A stretch of DNA of 64,000 bases from Flavobacterium taihuense (GTDB lineage: Bacteria; Bacteroidota; Bacteroidia; Flavobacteriales; Flavobacteriaceae): assembly GCF_019351435.1 (NCBI RefSeq), contig NZ_JAHWYN010000015.1, positions 1 to 64,000 on the forward strand, written 5' to 3'. Of this stretch, positions 16,665 to 25,438 are shown piece by piece. Positions within the stretch are counted from its first letter, which is position 1. Each line of letters starts with the position of its first letter. The notes beneath the pieces are model-generated. The model saw only the letters and a program-made list of their open reading frames with translations. It ran no database searches and was not told the origin of the DNA. The translations under genes were made by a program, and so were the position numbers.

Positions 16665-18128
16665 ATGAAAATAGAAAAAATAAATACATTCGGGGAGTTA
16701 AAGAAATCAGGATACCTTAGTAAAAGTATCAAAGATGAATTGCGTCACAATTTGAGAGCGAAAATCAAATCTGGACAACCCACTTTTGAGGGAGTTCATG
16801 GTTTTGAAAACACTGTTATTCCTGAATTGGAGCGTGCCATTTTGTCTCGTCATAATATCAATTTATTGGGGCTTCGCGGGCAGGCCAAAACTAGATTGGC
16901 ACGTAAAATGGTTGAATTATTGGACGAATACATTCCCTTTGTGGCTGGTTCCGAAATCAATGATGATCCATTTCATCCTATTTCTCGTTTTGCCAAAGAT
17001 ATAATTTCTGCCAAAGGCGACGAAACTCCAATCTCGTGGTTGCACAGAAGCGAACGATTTTTCGAAAAACTCGCCACTCCAGACGTAACCGTCGCCGATT
17101 TGATTGGCGATGTCGACCCCATAAAAGCAGCCAATTTAAAACTGTCTTATGCGGATGACCGTGTGATTCATTTTGGAATGATTCCTCGCGCCAACCGTTG
17201 TATTTTTGTGATCAACGAATTGCCCGACTTGCAAGCAAGAATTCAAGTAGCCTTATTTAATATACTGCAGGAAGGCGATATACAAATTCGAGGATTCAAA
17301 TTAAGAATGCCACTGGACATGCAATTTGTATTCACCGCCAATCCCGAGGATTACACCAATCGAGGCAGTATTGTAACGCCTTTGAAAGACCGAATTGGTT
17401 CTCAAATATTGACTCATTATCCCGATACTATCAAAATTGCTAGGACAATAACAGAGCAAGAAGCCAAATTAGATCAAACACAAAGTGAGTTGGTGTATGT
17501 TCCTTCCTTGGCCAAAGACTTATTGGAGCAGATCAGTTTTGAAGCGCGAGAAAGTGAATATATTGATAACAAAAGTGGTGTAAGTGCTCGTTTGAGTATT
17601 ACTGCTTTCGAAAACTTATTGAGTACGGCAGAACGTCGTGCTTTACGATCCGGAGCAGATAAAACTACTTTGAGATTGTCCGACTTTATGGGTATCATTC
17701 CATCGATTACTGGTAAAGTAGAATTGGTTTATGAAGGAGAGCAGGAGGGAGCAGCTATTGTGGCGCAACATTTAATAGGAGATTCTATTCATACCTTTTT
17801 CCCCGCTTATTTTCCTAAAATCGAAAAATTAGAAAAACAAGGCGAAAAAACGGCTTATTCAGACACTTTAGATTGGTTTTTTACCGAAAGTGGGTTCGAG
17901 CTACTGGATGATTGTTCTGATGAGGAATATAAAAGGATTTTGGATAGTGTAACTCCATTGGAAATTTTAATCAAAAAATACCAACCACAATTAGAAAAAA
18001 AGGATAGCTATTTTATGAAAGAATTCATTCTTTGGGGCTTAGTTGAATATAACAAATTAAGTAAAGACCGAATATCCGAAGGGTATCAATTCAAAGATAT
18101 TTTTGGCAGTTATATTAGTAAACTATAA
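16665..18128 (+). CDS. MoxR/BchI-type AAA+ ATPase
   Basis: This 487-residue AAA+ ATPase of the MoxR/magnesium-chelatase-I class has a Walker A at residues 69-76 (GLRGQAKT) and a Walker B in CIFVINELPDL (E185). The sensor-1-like region is FTANPEDYTNRG, followed by a Sensor-2/arginine region (DRIGSQILTHYP, VSARLSITAFENLLSTAERRAL). The acidic residue preceding E185 is Asn (INE rather than IDE), which departs from the usual Walker B. MoxR ATPases act with VWA proteins as chaperones for metal insertion or complex assembly. The upstream neighbour is that VWA partner. A terminator follows. Confidence 0.87.
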   Translation: MKIEKINTFGELKKSGYLSKSIKDELRHNLRAKIKSGQPTFEGVHGFENTVIPELERAILSRHNINLLGLRGQAKTRLARKMVELLDEYIPFVAGSEINDDPFHPISRFAKDIISAKGDETPISWLHRSERFFEKLATPDVTVADLIGDVDPIKAANLKLSYADDRVIHFGMIPRANRCIFVINELPDLQARIQVALFNILQEGDIQIRGFKLRMPLDMQFVFTANPEDYTNRGSIVTPLKDRIGSQILTHYPDTIKIARTITEQEAKLDQTQSELVYVPSLAKDLLEQISFEARESEYIDNKSGVSARLSITAFENLLSTAERRALRSGADKTTLRLSDFMGIIPSITGKVELVYEGEQEGAAIVAQHLIGDSIHTFFPAYFPKIEKLEKQGEKTAYSDTLDWFFTESGFELLDDCSDEEYKRILDSVTPLEILIKKYQPQLEKKDSYFMKEFILWGLVEYNKLSKDRISEGYQFKDIFGSYISKL

Positions 18129-18149
18129 TAAAATTCAATTTTTATAACT

Positions 18150-18180
18150 ATAAAAGCCGAGACAAATTGTCTCGGCTTTA
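18150..18180 (+). terminator. terminator, bidirectional, after the MoxR ATPase
   Basis: AAAGCCGAGAC pairs with GTCTCGGCTTT around AAATT, with A/T tracts on both sides. It separates the MoxR gene from the convergent NTF2-like gene. Confidence 0.85.
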
Positions 18181-18223
18181 CTATATCTATATTTTAAGCT
18201 AAATCTAAATTAGGGTTTAGAAT

Positions 18224-19168
18224 TTATTTTGCTTCCAATATTTTTTCGCTGTAATAAGTAATTTCCGAAGTTATTTTACCTTTATCATCAAAAGTATCAA
18301 TAAACATCATAGGCAATACAATACTTTTTTTATCCGATTTTCTGATTAATCGAATTTTCCACCAAGATTGAACTACTCTGGCATCGTCCAATTCATAATG
18401 CAAATAATCAGGATATCCCTGTTGATCTATGCTAATTATATCAAATGATTCTAGCATTTTTTTATCATTTTCCTTTTGTTCTGCCAAAGTGAACTGTTTA
18501 TTTATATCAGGATTATTAATATCAATAAAAGTTGCTTTGTCATCATAATACTTATATGCATTGTCAAAATCTTTGTTTTCAAATGCATGTACCATTTTTC
18601 TAACTGAATTAATGTTTGCATGATGATTGTAGATTTGGCCATTCGTTCTATCTGCAAAACTTTGGTTGATTTCATCACTCACAGTACTTGTAGAATAGTT
18701 AATCATCATTTTGATTTTATTGTTTTTATCTACCGTAAATAAACGATGAATTGGACGGTCTATTTTGACACCTGTTTCCTTCTGCACTCCTTTTATATCT
18801 TCCCACGTTTGTACCCAAACCAAATCTTTTTGATCAGCATCTTTATATTCTAGTGCATCTGGATATGCTCCTTTAGACCTTTTAATGCTTGGGTAGTCAA
18901 TATTGTCTTTCCATGCTTTAACCGTCTTCAAATAAGCCGTTTTATCCATCCCTTTATCATCCTTATTGGTAGATGTTCCACTATAGTACTTAAAATCATC
19001 AGCCAAGTAACTGGCTACTTTATCAGTGTCTCCACTAACAAATGCTTGTGTCATGGCTTCTACTGTAGTTATAGCAGGATGCTCTACATAAATAGTACCA
19101 TTAGATTTTTTTTGGGCGTATGTGATGCAAGTCGCAATCAACAATACTGTTGCAATACAGTTTCTCAT
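18224..19168 (-). CDS. secreted protein with two NTF2-like (SnoaL) domains
   Basis: This 314-residue protein has a signal peptide (MRNCIATVLLIATCITYAQ). Two similar domains follow, about residues 25-165 and 170-310. Each contains a segment like VASYLADDFKYYSG or NAYKYYDDKATFID, then an Asp/Glu-rich loop and a QSWWK or VQTW strand (DLVWVQTWEDI, VVQSWWKIRLI). This is the pattern of tandem nuclear-transport-factor-2/SnoaL folds. NTF2-like domains bind small ligands or catalyse isomerisations, but no catalytic set is evident. Periplasmic or exported location is clear; the role is not. Confidence 0.7.
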   Translation of the reverse strand: MRNCIATVLLIATCITYAQKKSNGTIYVEHPAITTVEAMTQAFVSGDTDKVASYLADDFKYYSGTSTNKDDKGMDKTAYLKTVKAWKDNIDYPSIKRSKGAYPDALEYKDADQKDLVWVQTWEDIKGVQKETGVKIDRPIHRLFTVDKNNKIKMMINYSTSTVSDEINQSFADRTNGQIYNHHANINSVRKMVHAFENKDFDNAYKYYDDKATFIDINNPDINKQFTLAEQKENDKKMLESFDIISIDQQGYPDYLHYELDDARVVQSWWKIRLIRKSDKKSIVLPMMFIDTFDDKGKITSEITYYSEKILEAK

Positions 19169-19324
19169 GTTTATTTATTTTTTTAGTTAAAAAAAGGATT
19201 AAATTTAACGATTTTTAATTGATTATCAGCTATTTACGTGTTATTTATTTCAAATAACGCATTACTGACTTTAATTAACCTACCTTGCCGCGTTGGATCT
19301 AATTTCAGTCCATCAAAATTCGAT

Positions 19325-19918
19325 ATGGAGAATAGTTTTGAAGATTTGATAGCTACATATATTGAAAATAAAGTTGGCATATCAGAAAATTTTTTAAGTA
19401 ATGATTTGGCCAATAATCTTAAGCAGAATCTACACAATTTAAATAAAAACAGTCAATTATCGGCCGCAGGAATTGGTAATTCAGAGAAGCTATCTTATGA
19501 TGGAGCCATTCGAAGCGATTCTATTTATTGGTTGGACAAAAAAAACAACAATGCTTTTGAGAATGAATTTTTTGCCCAAATGGAGGCTTTTATTTTATAT
19601 CTAAATGAAAGTTGTTATGCTGGAATTACAGGTTATGAATTTCACTACTCCCTTTATGAAAAAGGTGATTTTTACCTGAAACATCTAGATCAATTCAAGA
19701 ATAATCCAAGCAGAAAGTATTCTATCATCAGCTATTTAAACAGTGATTGGCAAGAAAGTGATGGAGGAGAACTGCTCATTCATCAGCAGGATTACAATCA
19801 AAAAATCAGCCCAACTCAAGGCAAAACTGTTTTTTTTAAAAGTGACGAGCTTGTTCATGAAGTTTTGGTAACACAAAATACCAGAATGAGTATTACAGGC
19901 TGGCTGAAGAGTGATTAA
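19325..19918 (+). CDS. 2-oxoglutarate/Fe(II) oxygenase, prolyl-hydroxylase type
   Basis: The ATG at 19325 is preferred: the ORF start at 19238 adds 29 residues unlike the family. The 197-residue protein carries the double-stranded beta-helix iron site H120-x-D122 (KHLDQF) and distal H178 (LVHEV), with R188 (TRMSITGW) placed to bind 2-oxoglutarate. The order HYSLYEKGDFYLKHLD, then YSIISYLN, then DGGELLIH matches prolyl-4-hydroxylase-like (PiuC/EGL-9-type) oxygenases. Substrates may be proline in a protein. Its stop overlaps the convergent RMND1-like gene's stop by 4 bp. Confidence 0.85.
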   Translation: MENSFEDLIATYIENKVGISENFLSNDLANNLKQNLHNLNKNSQLSAAGIGNSEKLSYDGAIRSDSIYWLDKKNNNAFENEFFAQMEAFILYLNESCYAGITGYEFHYSLYEKGDFYLKHLDQFKNNPSRKYSIISYLNSDWQESDGGELLIHQQDYNQKISPTQGKTVFFKSDELVHEVLVTQNTRMSITGWLKSD

Positions 19919-20709
19919 TGAAAAAGTAACGCTATCATAATCTCCAGGAAGATTAATATAATCACAATCCACTCTAAACGAGAGCTTTCACGAACATTCA
20001 AAACATCTGTAAAAAGCTTAAGATTATCCTCTACAATATCAAGCCGATAATCTAGATCTTTGAAACGTGGATTTATGTCAAAATTGGCTTTCAGCTGTCG
20101 GTTTAATAGATTGAGCTCTTCATTATCCCAAACTAAATTGGGGTCATCGAGAATGTAAAGATTGTCCACAATACTGTTTTTTACGTTCAATACTTTACCT
20201 ATATATTTGAGCAAATTAGTTTTGGAGATACTTAGTTTTCCTCGTTTTTCCAATTCCAATATGTATTCCTTAGAAGAAGTAATAAGCTCATTTGTAAGCA
20301 CCTCATAATAATCTAAAGCTACTGACTGAGCTATATTGAGCATTACGATTCTTAGTATAGAAGGATCTACATAAGGAACCGAAACATAGTCGTTCTTAAT
20401 AACAACTTTCGAAATGTTTAGATCAATTTCTATCTGATATTCTTCAGACAAATCCAAATCAACAATTGTGGTTGTATACCTTTTGACAAAATCAATGACT
20501 CCATTTTTTTCTGTAACTGTATAATTAGCCAAAACAGCCACACCATAATCAAATATGTAGAGGTATCGCTTTTTATCACTTAAAGTATAAAATATTTCAG
20601 AAGGAGAACTAGAATGGGGTTCAATTCCAAACTCAGCCCTTAATTTTTTAATATTAAAAGCTTCCGCAATTTGAATCGCCTCGATTTTAATAAAGTCAGA
20701 TTGATCCAT
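19915..20709 (-). CDS. RMND1/YagE (DUF155)-family membrane protein
   Basis: This 264-residue protein matches the RMD1/RMND1/DUF155 family: RYLYIFDYGVAVLAN near residue 45-60, DLNIS and YVSVPYVDPSI, then DNLYILDDPNLVWDNEELNLLNRQLKANFDINPRFKDLDYRLDIVEDNLKLFTDVLN, and a single C-terminal transmembrane helix (EWIVIILIFLEIMIALLF). In mitochondria RMND1 supports translation on the inner membrane. A bacterial role is not defined. The overall order of domains and the C-terminal helix agree with the family. Confidence 0.82.
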   Translation of the reverse strand: MDQSDFIKIEAIQIAEAFNIKKLRAEFGIEPHSSSPSEIFYTLSDKKRYLYIFDYGVAVLANYTVTEKNGVIDFVKRYTTTIVDLDLSEEYQIEIDLNISKVVIKNDYVSVPYVDPSILRIVMLNIAQSVALDYYEVLTNELITSSKEYILELEKRGKLSISKTNLLKYIGKVLNVKNSIVDNLYILDDPNLVWDNEELNLLNRQLKANFDINPRFKDLDYRLDIVEDNLKLFTDVLNVRESSRLEWIVIILIFLEIMIALLFH

Positions 20710-21003
20710 GTTTAGACATTATTTGTTTTTAAAATACCCGATAAAGTAGTTTAAAGTTACTTCTTTATGTCTTATAAATAAAAGAAACAATATTGTTTTT
20801 AAATAAAATGCCGATATGTCTTACGTAAAAGTTTAAAATGAATAAAGCATCACAAAGAGCAAAAAATAGCATTCTAGCTAATTATATCTTGCAGAATATA
20901 AGGTGAAGAAGAATTAGGTATTGAAATTTTTCAAAATATCGCGTATGTAATTTATTTAAAATGACTAAATTAGTGTGTTATAAATCCATTAAATGAAAGC
21001 AAA
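20710..21003. other. AT-rich gap, no convincing gene
   Basis: A 22-codon ORF starts at 20838 (MNKASQRAKNSIL) but is too short and unsupported to call. I see no RNA fold or repeat. The region presumably holds the promoters of the two divergent genes. Confidence 0.4.
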
Positions 21004-21354
21004 ATGAAAGAGATAGACAATAAATCAGGTTCAAATAAAGAAGATAAAAACAAACTACCAGATTCGCTTTTGTATCCTCCTGAAGAAGATATTTATAGAA
21101 AATTTCGTAAAGAAAGTGAAATAGATCCAGAAGATATTTCTAAAAAAAAGTCACCTGTTGAAATCAATAATGTCAGCGAATTGAATGAAAAAGACTTTGA
21201 GGAAGATATGTCTGGTGCCGATTTAGATATTCCTGGATCTGAATTGGATGATGATTTTGAAAATATTGGCAATGAAGATGAAGAAAATAATCATTACAGT
21301 ATTGGTGGAGACAATCATAGTAATTTAGATGAAAATTCAGGAAATCCGGATTAA
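21004..21354 (+). CDS. small highly acidic hypothetical protein
   Basis: This 116-residue protein is dominated by Asp, Glu, Asn and Ser, with no hydrophobic core. It is probably intrinsically disordered. It has no signal peptide, lipobox or recognised motif. The ORF begins with a good ATG and ends 23 bp before the convergent gene. It could be a low-complexity hydrophilin-like or stress protein, but nothing in the sequence shows this. Confidence 0.5.
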   Translation: MKEIDNKSGSNKEDKNKLPDSLLYPPEEDIYRKFRKESEIDPEDISKKKSPVEINNVSELNEKDFEEDMSGADLDIPGSELDDDFENIGNEDEENNHYSIGGDNHSNLDENSGNPD

Positions 21355-21376
21355 AGAAAATCGTGATTCCTAAAGG

Positions 21377-21679
21377 TCACATCTTTCCACTATTGTCTAT
21401 GCATAACTTTTCAATAATTTGTGCTGCTTCATTGTTTGAATTTGCTGAAAAACCAGCCACAAAAACACCTTTTTCACCAGAATTTGAAATTATTCCATAA
21501 ACAACCGATTCTTCGTCCGGATCTGAGTCTCCCTCATAGCGATAAACATGCTCTACTGAATAATCATGGGGATTTGCTTTAATATTTTCATAATGAAGAT
21601 TAAAATCATTATGGAATCCTTTTTCTTTTAAATCGGCTAAAGCCTCCAAAACGGTAGTATAATTATAGGTTGGTTTCAT
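21377..21679 (-). CDS. small conserved-looking hypothetical protein
   Basis: This 100-residue protein has NYTTVLEALADLKEKGFHNDFNLH, HVYRYEGDSDPDEESVVYGI and GEKGVFVAGFS segments. I recall similar Bacteroidota proteins being labelled phosphoribosylpyrophosphate synthetase, but nothing here resembles the PRPP synthetase catalytic core (no PRPP-binding loop, far too short), so that label would be misleading. It is soluble, without Cys motifs of note. No function assigned. Confidence 0.6.
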   Translation of the reverse strand: MKPTYNYTTVLEALADLKEKGFHNDFNLHYENIKANPHDYSVEHVYRYEGDSDPDEESVVYGIISNSGEKGVFVAGFSANSNNEAAQIIEKLCIDNSGKM

Positions 21680-21767
21680 GATGGATGAGAATTAATAGTT
21701 ATACTTAAAGATAACTATTTTATTTTTAAGTTATTATAAAAGTTATATTAAAGTAAAAGGGCTATTC

Positions 21768-21798
21768 TTGATAAGCTGTGATTAATGTTGTAAATTCG
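21768..21798 (+). promoter_or_regulatory. Bacteroidota-type promoter of rnpB
   Basis: TTG (21768-21770) lies 20 bp before TAAATTCG (21791-21798), close to the TTG-N19/20-TAnnTTTG consensus, and the RNase P RNA starts a few bases downstream. Confidence 0.55.
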
Positions 21799-21802
21799 CA
21801 CC

Positions 21803-22119
21803 GCAGACCGCCTTATCGTCGTCTCATCTTTTGGGATGAGAGGGAGGAAAGTCCGGACACCATAGGGAAGCATAGCGGGTAACACCCGTCGGTCTCATCT
21901 TTACAGGCGAGATTAGGACAAGTGCAACAGAAAGTATGTACAGGTAATGCTGTAGTGAAACCAGGTAAACTCTATGCGGTGAAATATCAAGTATATCAGC
22001 ATTCAAGGGTTCCCGCCCGTTGCTGAAGGGTAGATAGCTTGAGTCTCGTAGTAATGCGGGATCTAGATAAATGATAAGGCTCCGATTTATCGGAGACAGA
22101 ATCCGGCTTATAGGTCTGC
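21803..22119 (+). ncRNA. rnpB: RNase P RNA (class A)
   Basis: The ends pair as P1 (GCAGACC with GGTCTGC). The conserved core is visible: GAGGAAAGTCCGGAC (21840s), ACAGAAA and the universal GTGAAACCAGGTAAACTC, with ATAAGGCTCCGATTTATCGGAG near the 3' end and a T run after it. It folds around a P4-like pairing of the GAGGAAAGTC segment. This is the catalytic RNA that trims the 5' leader of pre-tRNAs. Confidence 0.95.
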
Positions 22120-22167
22120 ATTTTTTTATTGTTTTTCATGTTTATTTGCTATTTTAGTCAAAAAAAC

Positions 22168-22575
22168 ATGAAAAATTTTCCTTTTTTATCTTCATCACAA
22201 TCACTTTTACTTTTTCGAATAACACTTCCTTTATTTTTTGTAGCCCATGCAGTTACCAGAATTGCAAATGGAACAATAGATCGATTTGCTGATTTTTTAT
22301 CCACCAAAGGCTTTTTTGCAACTACCGCTATGGTTTGGGGAATCACTATTTATGAAATAATTGGGGGAATCGTGCTCGCCTTTGGCTATTACACAAAATA
22401 TTTATCTCTCGGTTTTATTTTGATGTTGATAATGGGAAATATTATCATTCATTACCAGAATGGCTGGTGGGTAGGTGAGCATGGCGAAGGCGGAATGGAA
22501 TACAGTTGCGCTTTAATTTTAGGACTAATTGTTATTGCAGCCGCGAAAAATGAAAAAGTGAATCTTGATAAATAA
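22168..22575 (+). CDS. DoxX-family membrane protein
   Basis: The ATG at 22168 (MKNFPFLSSSQSLLLFRITL) gives 135 residues and four hydrophobic segments typical of DoxX/DoxD-like proteins, with HAVTRIA, GFFATTAMVWGITIYEIIGG and HGEGGMEYS. Some family members associate with quinone or sulfur metabolism and others with stress. The 22129 ORF start lies in the rnpB trailer and is rejected. It is 3 bp upstream of panE and probably co-transcribed. Confidence 0.8.
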   Translation: MKNFPFLSSSQSLLLFRITLPLFFVAHAVTRIANGTIDRFADFLSTKGFFATTAMVWGITIYEIIGGIVLAFGYYTKYLSLGFILMLIMGNIIIHYQNGWWVGEHGEGGMEYSCALILGLIVIAAAKNEKVNLDK

Positions 22576-22578
22576 TAT

Positions 22579-23499
22579 ATGAAAACAAGAATTGGAATTC
22601 TAGGTTTAGGTGGAGTAGGTGGTTATTTTGGAGGATTATTGACCAAAGAATATGCTACATCCGATACAATTGATATTGTATTTATTGCCCGTGGAGAGAC
22701 TTTAAAAGTTGTTTCGGAATTTGGACTAAAAATTAGAACTGATGAAGGAGAAATGACCGTTTTTCCAAATATTGTTTCTGATAATCCTGAAATAATAGGT
22801 AAACTAGAATACCTGATTTGTGCGACCAAAACCTATGATATCGAAACCAGTTTTGAATCCTATAGAAAGTGCATTACTAGCAATACAATCATTCTGCCAC
22901 TTTGTAATGGAGTTGATGCTTCCGAGCGAATTAGCAAACTATTTCCAGAAAACAGCGTTTTGCAAGGGTGTGTTTATATCGTTTCGATGATTGTTGCACC
23001 TGGAATAATCAAGAAAATAGGCCCTTATGAAAAACTGTTTTTTGGATCGAAATCAAATGCAGATTCGAAAATAACCGCACTTCAATCCTTTTTTGAAAAA
23101 GCAAAAATAGAAAGCTATCTTGTTGAAAATATAGAAGAAACCGTTTGGGAAAAATTCATTTTTATTTCGGCTCTTGCCTCGGCCACTTCATATTTGAATC
23201 AGAATATTGGCCAAATTTTATCCAATCCGGAGAGTAAACAAGTTTATGTTTCTTTGTTGAATGAAATTGCTTTGGTCGCTTCCGTAAAGGGGTTAAAAAT
23301 GCCCGAAAATATTGTTGAACAGACTATTCTAAAACTAGAAAAATCACCTCAGGAAGCTACTTCCTCCATGCATCGGGACTTTTTAGCCCATCATAAAACA
23401 GAGGTGGTTTCTCTAACAGAATTTGTTGTAAAAGAAGGAATAAAATATGATGTTTCGACTCCGATTTATCAAATGATATTGAGGAAATTATTAGAATAA
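22579..23499 (+). CDS. panE: 2-dehydropantoate 2-reductase (ketopantoate reductase)
   Basis: This 306-residue protein begins with a Rossmann glycine motif (GLGGVGGYFGG). The family pattern continues with ATKTYD, LCNGVDASERI, KFIFISALASATSYLNQNIGQI and a C-terminal SSMHRDFLAHHKTEVVSLTEFVV helix bundle. It reduces ketopantoate with NADPH on the route to pantothenate and coenzyme A. Several PanE-like paralogs exist in bacteria, so another 2-keto acid substrate is possible, but no other candidate is in this window. Confidence 0.85.
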   Translation: MKTRIGILGLGGVGGYFGGLLTKEYATSDTIDIVFIARGETLKVVSEFGLKIRTDEGEMTVFPNIVSDNPEIIGKLEYLICATKTYDIETSFESYRKCITSNTIILPLCNGVDASERISKLFPENSVLQGCVYIVSMIVAPGIIKKIGPYEKLFFGSKSNADSKITALQSFFEKAKIESYLVENIEETVWEKFIFISALASATSYLNQNIGQILSNPESKQVYVSLLNEIALVASVKGLKMPENIVEQTILKLEKSPQEATSSMHRDFLAHHKTEVVSLTEFVVKEGIKYDVSTPIYQMILRKLLE

Positions 23500-23536
23500 A
23501 ATGGTTGTGATTTCTTTATAAATATAATAATTATAT

Positions 23537-23544
23537 TACATTTG
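23537..23544 (+). promoter_or_regulatory. -7 element of the outer-membrane-protein pair
   Basis: TACATTTG matches TAnnTTTG 29 bp upstream of the 23574 start. No well-spaced TTG is seen at -33. Confidence 0.4.
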
Positions 23545-23573
23545 CGACAAAACCAATCTTTAAATATTTATTA

Positions 23574-24122
23574 ATGAAATTTTTCCAATCATTTTTTCTT
23601 TTATTTCTTTTCGCTCCTTTCTTTACAATTATTGCCCAAGACAATCCTACTGTAGAAAAAAATCAATTTAAAATAAACATGCTATTACCTGGTTTCGTTT
23701 ATGAACATGGTTTTAGTAATAAAAATACGCTGTATTCAGAGCTTAGCTTTGGTGTTGGATATAGAGATAGTGGTTTTAATGGATCTAGTTGGTCTTTTTA
23801 TCCATCCATTACTGAACAATTTCGTCATTATTATAATTTAGAAAAAAGAACCAATAAAGGAAAAGTGACTACTAATAATTCAGGTAGTTTTGTAGCTTTA
23901 CATGCAGATTATAGGTTTAGAGCTATTTCTTCGAATGAATCACATATTCCTACAGAAAGTTCTTTCACTATTGCTCCTGTATGGGGATTTGAAAGAACTT
24001 ATAAAAGAAATTTTAATTTAGCATTATATACGGGAGTCGGATACAATATAAATAGTGATTTAAATGATGGTGGTTTTGTGCCAGTTCTAAATTTTTCATT
24101 GGGTTGGGTAATTGGTAAGTAA
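23574..24122 (+). CDS. outer-membrane beta-barrel-like protein
   Basis: This 182-residue protein has a signal peptide (MKFFQSFFLLFLFAPFFTIIAQ), alternating hydrophobic strands and a C-terminal strand ending in LGWVIGK, as expected for a small outer-membrane barrel. No ligand motif is visible. The next gene, 3 bp downstream, encodes a similar protein, so they may assemble together. It is too generic for a functional name. Confidence 0.65.
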   Translation: MKFFQSFFLLFLFAPFFTIIAQDNPTVEKNQFKINMLLPGFVYEHGFSNKNTLYSELSFGVGYRDSGFNGSSWSFYPSITEQFRHYYNLEKRTNKGKVTTNNSGSFVALHADYRFRAISSNESHIPTESSFTIAPVWGFERTYKRNFNLALYTGVGYNINSDLNDGGFVPVLNFSLGWVIGK

Positions 24123-24125
24123 ATT

Positions 24126-24773
24126 ATGAAAAAAATATTTTTATTTATTTTGATTATTCTTTCAATCAATTTGCATGCGCAACGAATTCGTACTTTTGTA
24201 GGAGTAGGTTTTTATAAGCATACCGATTTTAATAATTCTATTTTCGGAAGTGTTAATACTGGTTTAGAATATAAAGTAATTAATAATTTTAGACCTGAAA
24301 TAGAGATTGGTTTTATGTATGGTACTCCTGAAACTTTAACCAATTATACCCCGACGGGTCTTGCAGAGAGTGTTTTTGAAAGAACAACTTCGGCAATAAA
24401 CTATAGCTTTTGTCCTAAAATTTATTTTGGAGATCAGGAAACTTCAGATATGGGGGTATTCATTAGACCTAGATACACCTACTCCAGAGTGTTTGGAAAT
24501 ACTGAACTTACAAAAAGAAATCCTAGTGACTTATCTAAACCTATTAATGAAAAAAAAAGGGCTAGTACTTGGGATCAATCATTTGATATAGGAATTGGTG
24601 TTTCTGTTAATTTTTCTGAAAAATACTATCATTCAGCAGATTTTATATTGTACTATAACAATATAAACTTAGGAGATGCATTAAATACAATTGATGTTAG
24701 CAGAACGGTTAACACCAATAATACATTAGGTATAGGGTTGATAGTGTATTTTGGAGGCAAAAGAAAATCATAA
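24126..24773 (+). CDS. outer-membrane beta-barrel-like protein
   Basis: This 215-residue protein has a signal peptide (MKKIFLFILIILSINLHAQ) and many amphipathic strands (YKHTDFNNSIFGSVNTGLEYK, YSFCPKIYFG, GLIVYFGGKRKS). It follows the preceding barrel gene by 3 bp. It resembles generic Bacteroidota outer-membrane proteins of unknown function. It ends 7 bp before a terminator. Confidence 0.65.
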   Translation: MKKIFLFILIILSINLHAQRIRTFVGVGFYKHTDFNNSIFGSVNTGLEYKVINNFRPEIEIGFMYGTPETLTNYTPTGLAESVFERTTSAINYSFCPKIYFGDQETSDMGVFIRPRYTYSRVFGNTELTKRNPSDLSKPINEKKRASTWDQSFDIGIGVSVNFSEKYYHSADFILYYNNINLGDALNTIDVSRTVNTNNTLGIGLIVYFGGKRKS

Positions 24774-24780
24774 TTTTTAC

Positions 24781-24818
24781 AAAAAGCCCTAAATATTAAA
24801 AAATTAGGGCTTTTTTTT
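24781..24818 (+). terminator. terminator, bidirectional, between barrel gene and rsmD
   Basis: AAAAGCCCTAA pairs with TTAGGGCTTTT and is flanked by A and T runs. Confidence 0.85.
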
Positions 24819-24835
24819 ATAAGCAAAATGAAATC

Positions 24836-25438
24836 TTAATCTTCGTCGTCTTCAGTAGTTTTTATATTGGACTCATCATCCATTTCTTCCTCTTCAGTAG
24901 AATTCAATTCGAAGAAACTAAAAATAGAACCTCCATAACTTTTCTGAAAAGAGAAATTGATCATGTGATCCAGTTTGGTATATTTTGAGTGTTCAATAAC
25001 CATCATACCGTCTTCATTAAGTAATTCTTTTTCGAAAATCAATAATACAATTTTCTCAAAAGTCTTTTGGTCTAATGCATACGGAGGATCCGCAAAAATA
25101 ATGTCATACGAAGTTTTACATTTTTCAAGATATGAAAAAACATCACTTTTCGTTGCCGCAATATTAAAATCATATTCTGCTGCTACTTGTTTAATGAATT
25201 TTACACAACCAAAATCACCATCTACAGACGTAATTGGAGTACACCCGCGAGAAGCAAATTCATAACTGATATTTCCTGTTCCAGAGAATAAATCCAATAT
25301 TTTCAAGCCTTCAAAACTAAAATGATTGTTCAAAACATTAAACAATGCTTCTTTGGACATATCGGTTGTAGGTCGAACGGGTAGGCCTTTTGGAGGAGAA
25401 ATGCGTCTTCCTTTGTATTTTCCGGATATGATTCTCAT
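24836..25438 (-). CDS. rsmD: 16S rRNA (guanine966-N2)-methyltransferase with acidic tail
   Basis: This 200-residue enzyme has the RsmD opening MRIISGKYKGRRISPP, an SAM-binding motif (LDLFSGTGNISYEF) and the catalytic DPPY (FADPPYALD). RsmD methylates G966 of 16S rRNA. The C-terminal 20 residues are an acidic tail (STEEEEMDDESN and on), which is not essential to the fold. It overlaps the start of DUF3822 by 4 bp, ATG in TGA, so translation is coupled. Confidence 0.92.
   Translation of the reverse strand: MRIISGKYKGRRISPPKGLPVRPTTDMSKEALFNVLNNHFSFEGLKILDLFSGTGNISYEFASRGCTPITSVDGDFGCVKFIKQVAAEYDFNIAATKSDVFSYLEKCKTSYDIIFADPPYALDQKTFEKIVLLIFEKELLNEDGMMVIEHSKYTKLDHMINFSFQKSYGGSIFSFFELNSTEEEEMDDESNIKTTEDDED

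Noticed and set aside
20838..20906. 22-codon ORF (MNKASQRAKNSIL...)
   Set aside because: Too short and no supporting motif, spacing or promoter.
21377..21679. Label as phosphoribosylpyrophosphate synthetase
   Set aside because: At 100 residues it is far shorter than PRPP synthetase and no PRPP-binding loop is visible.
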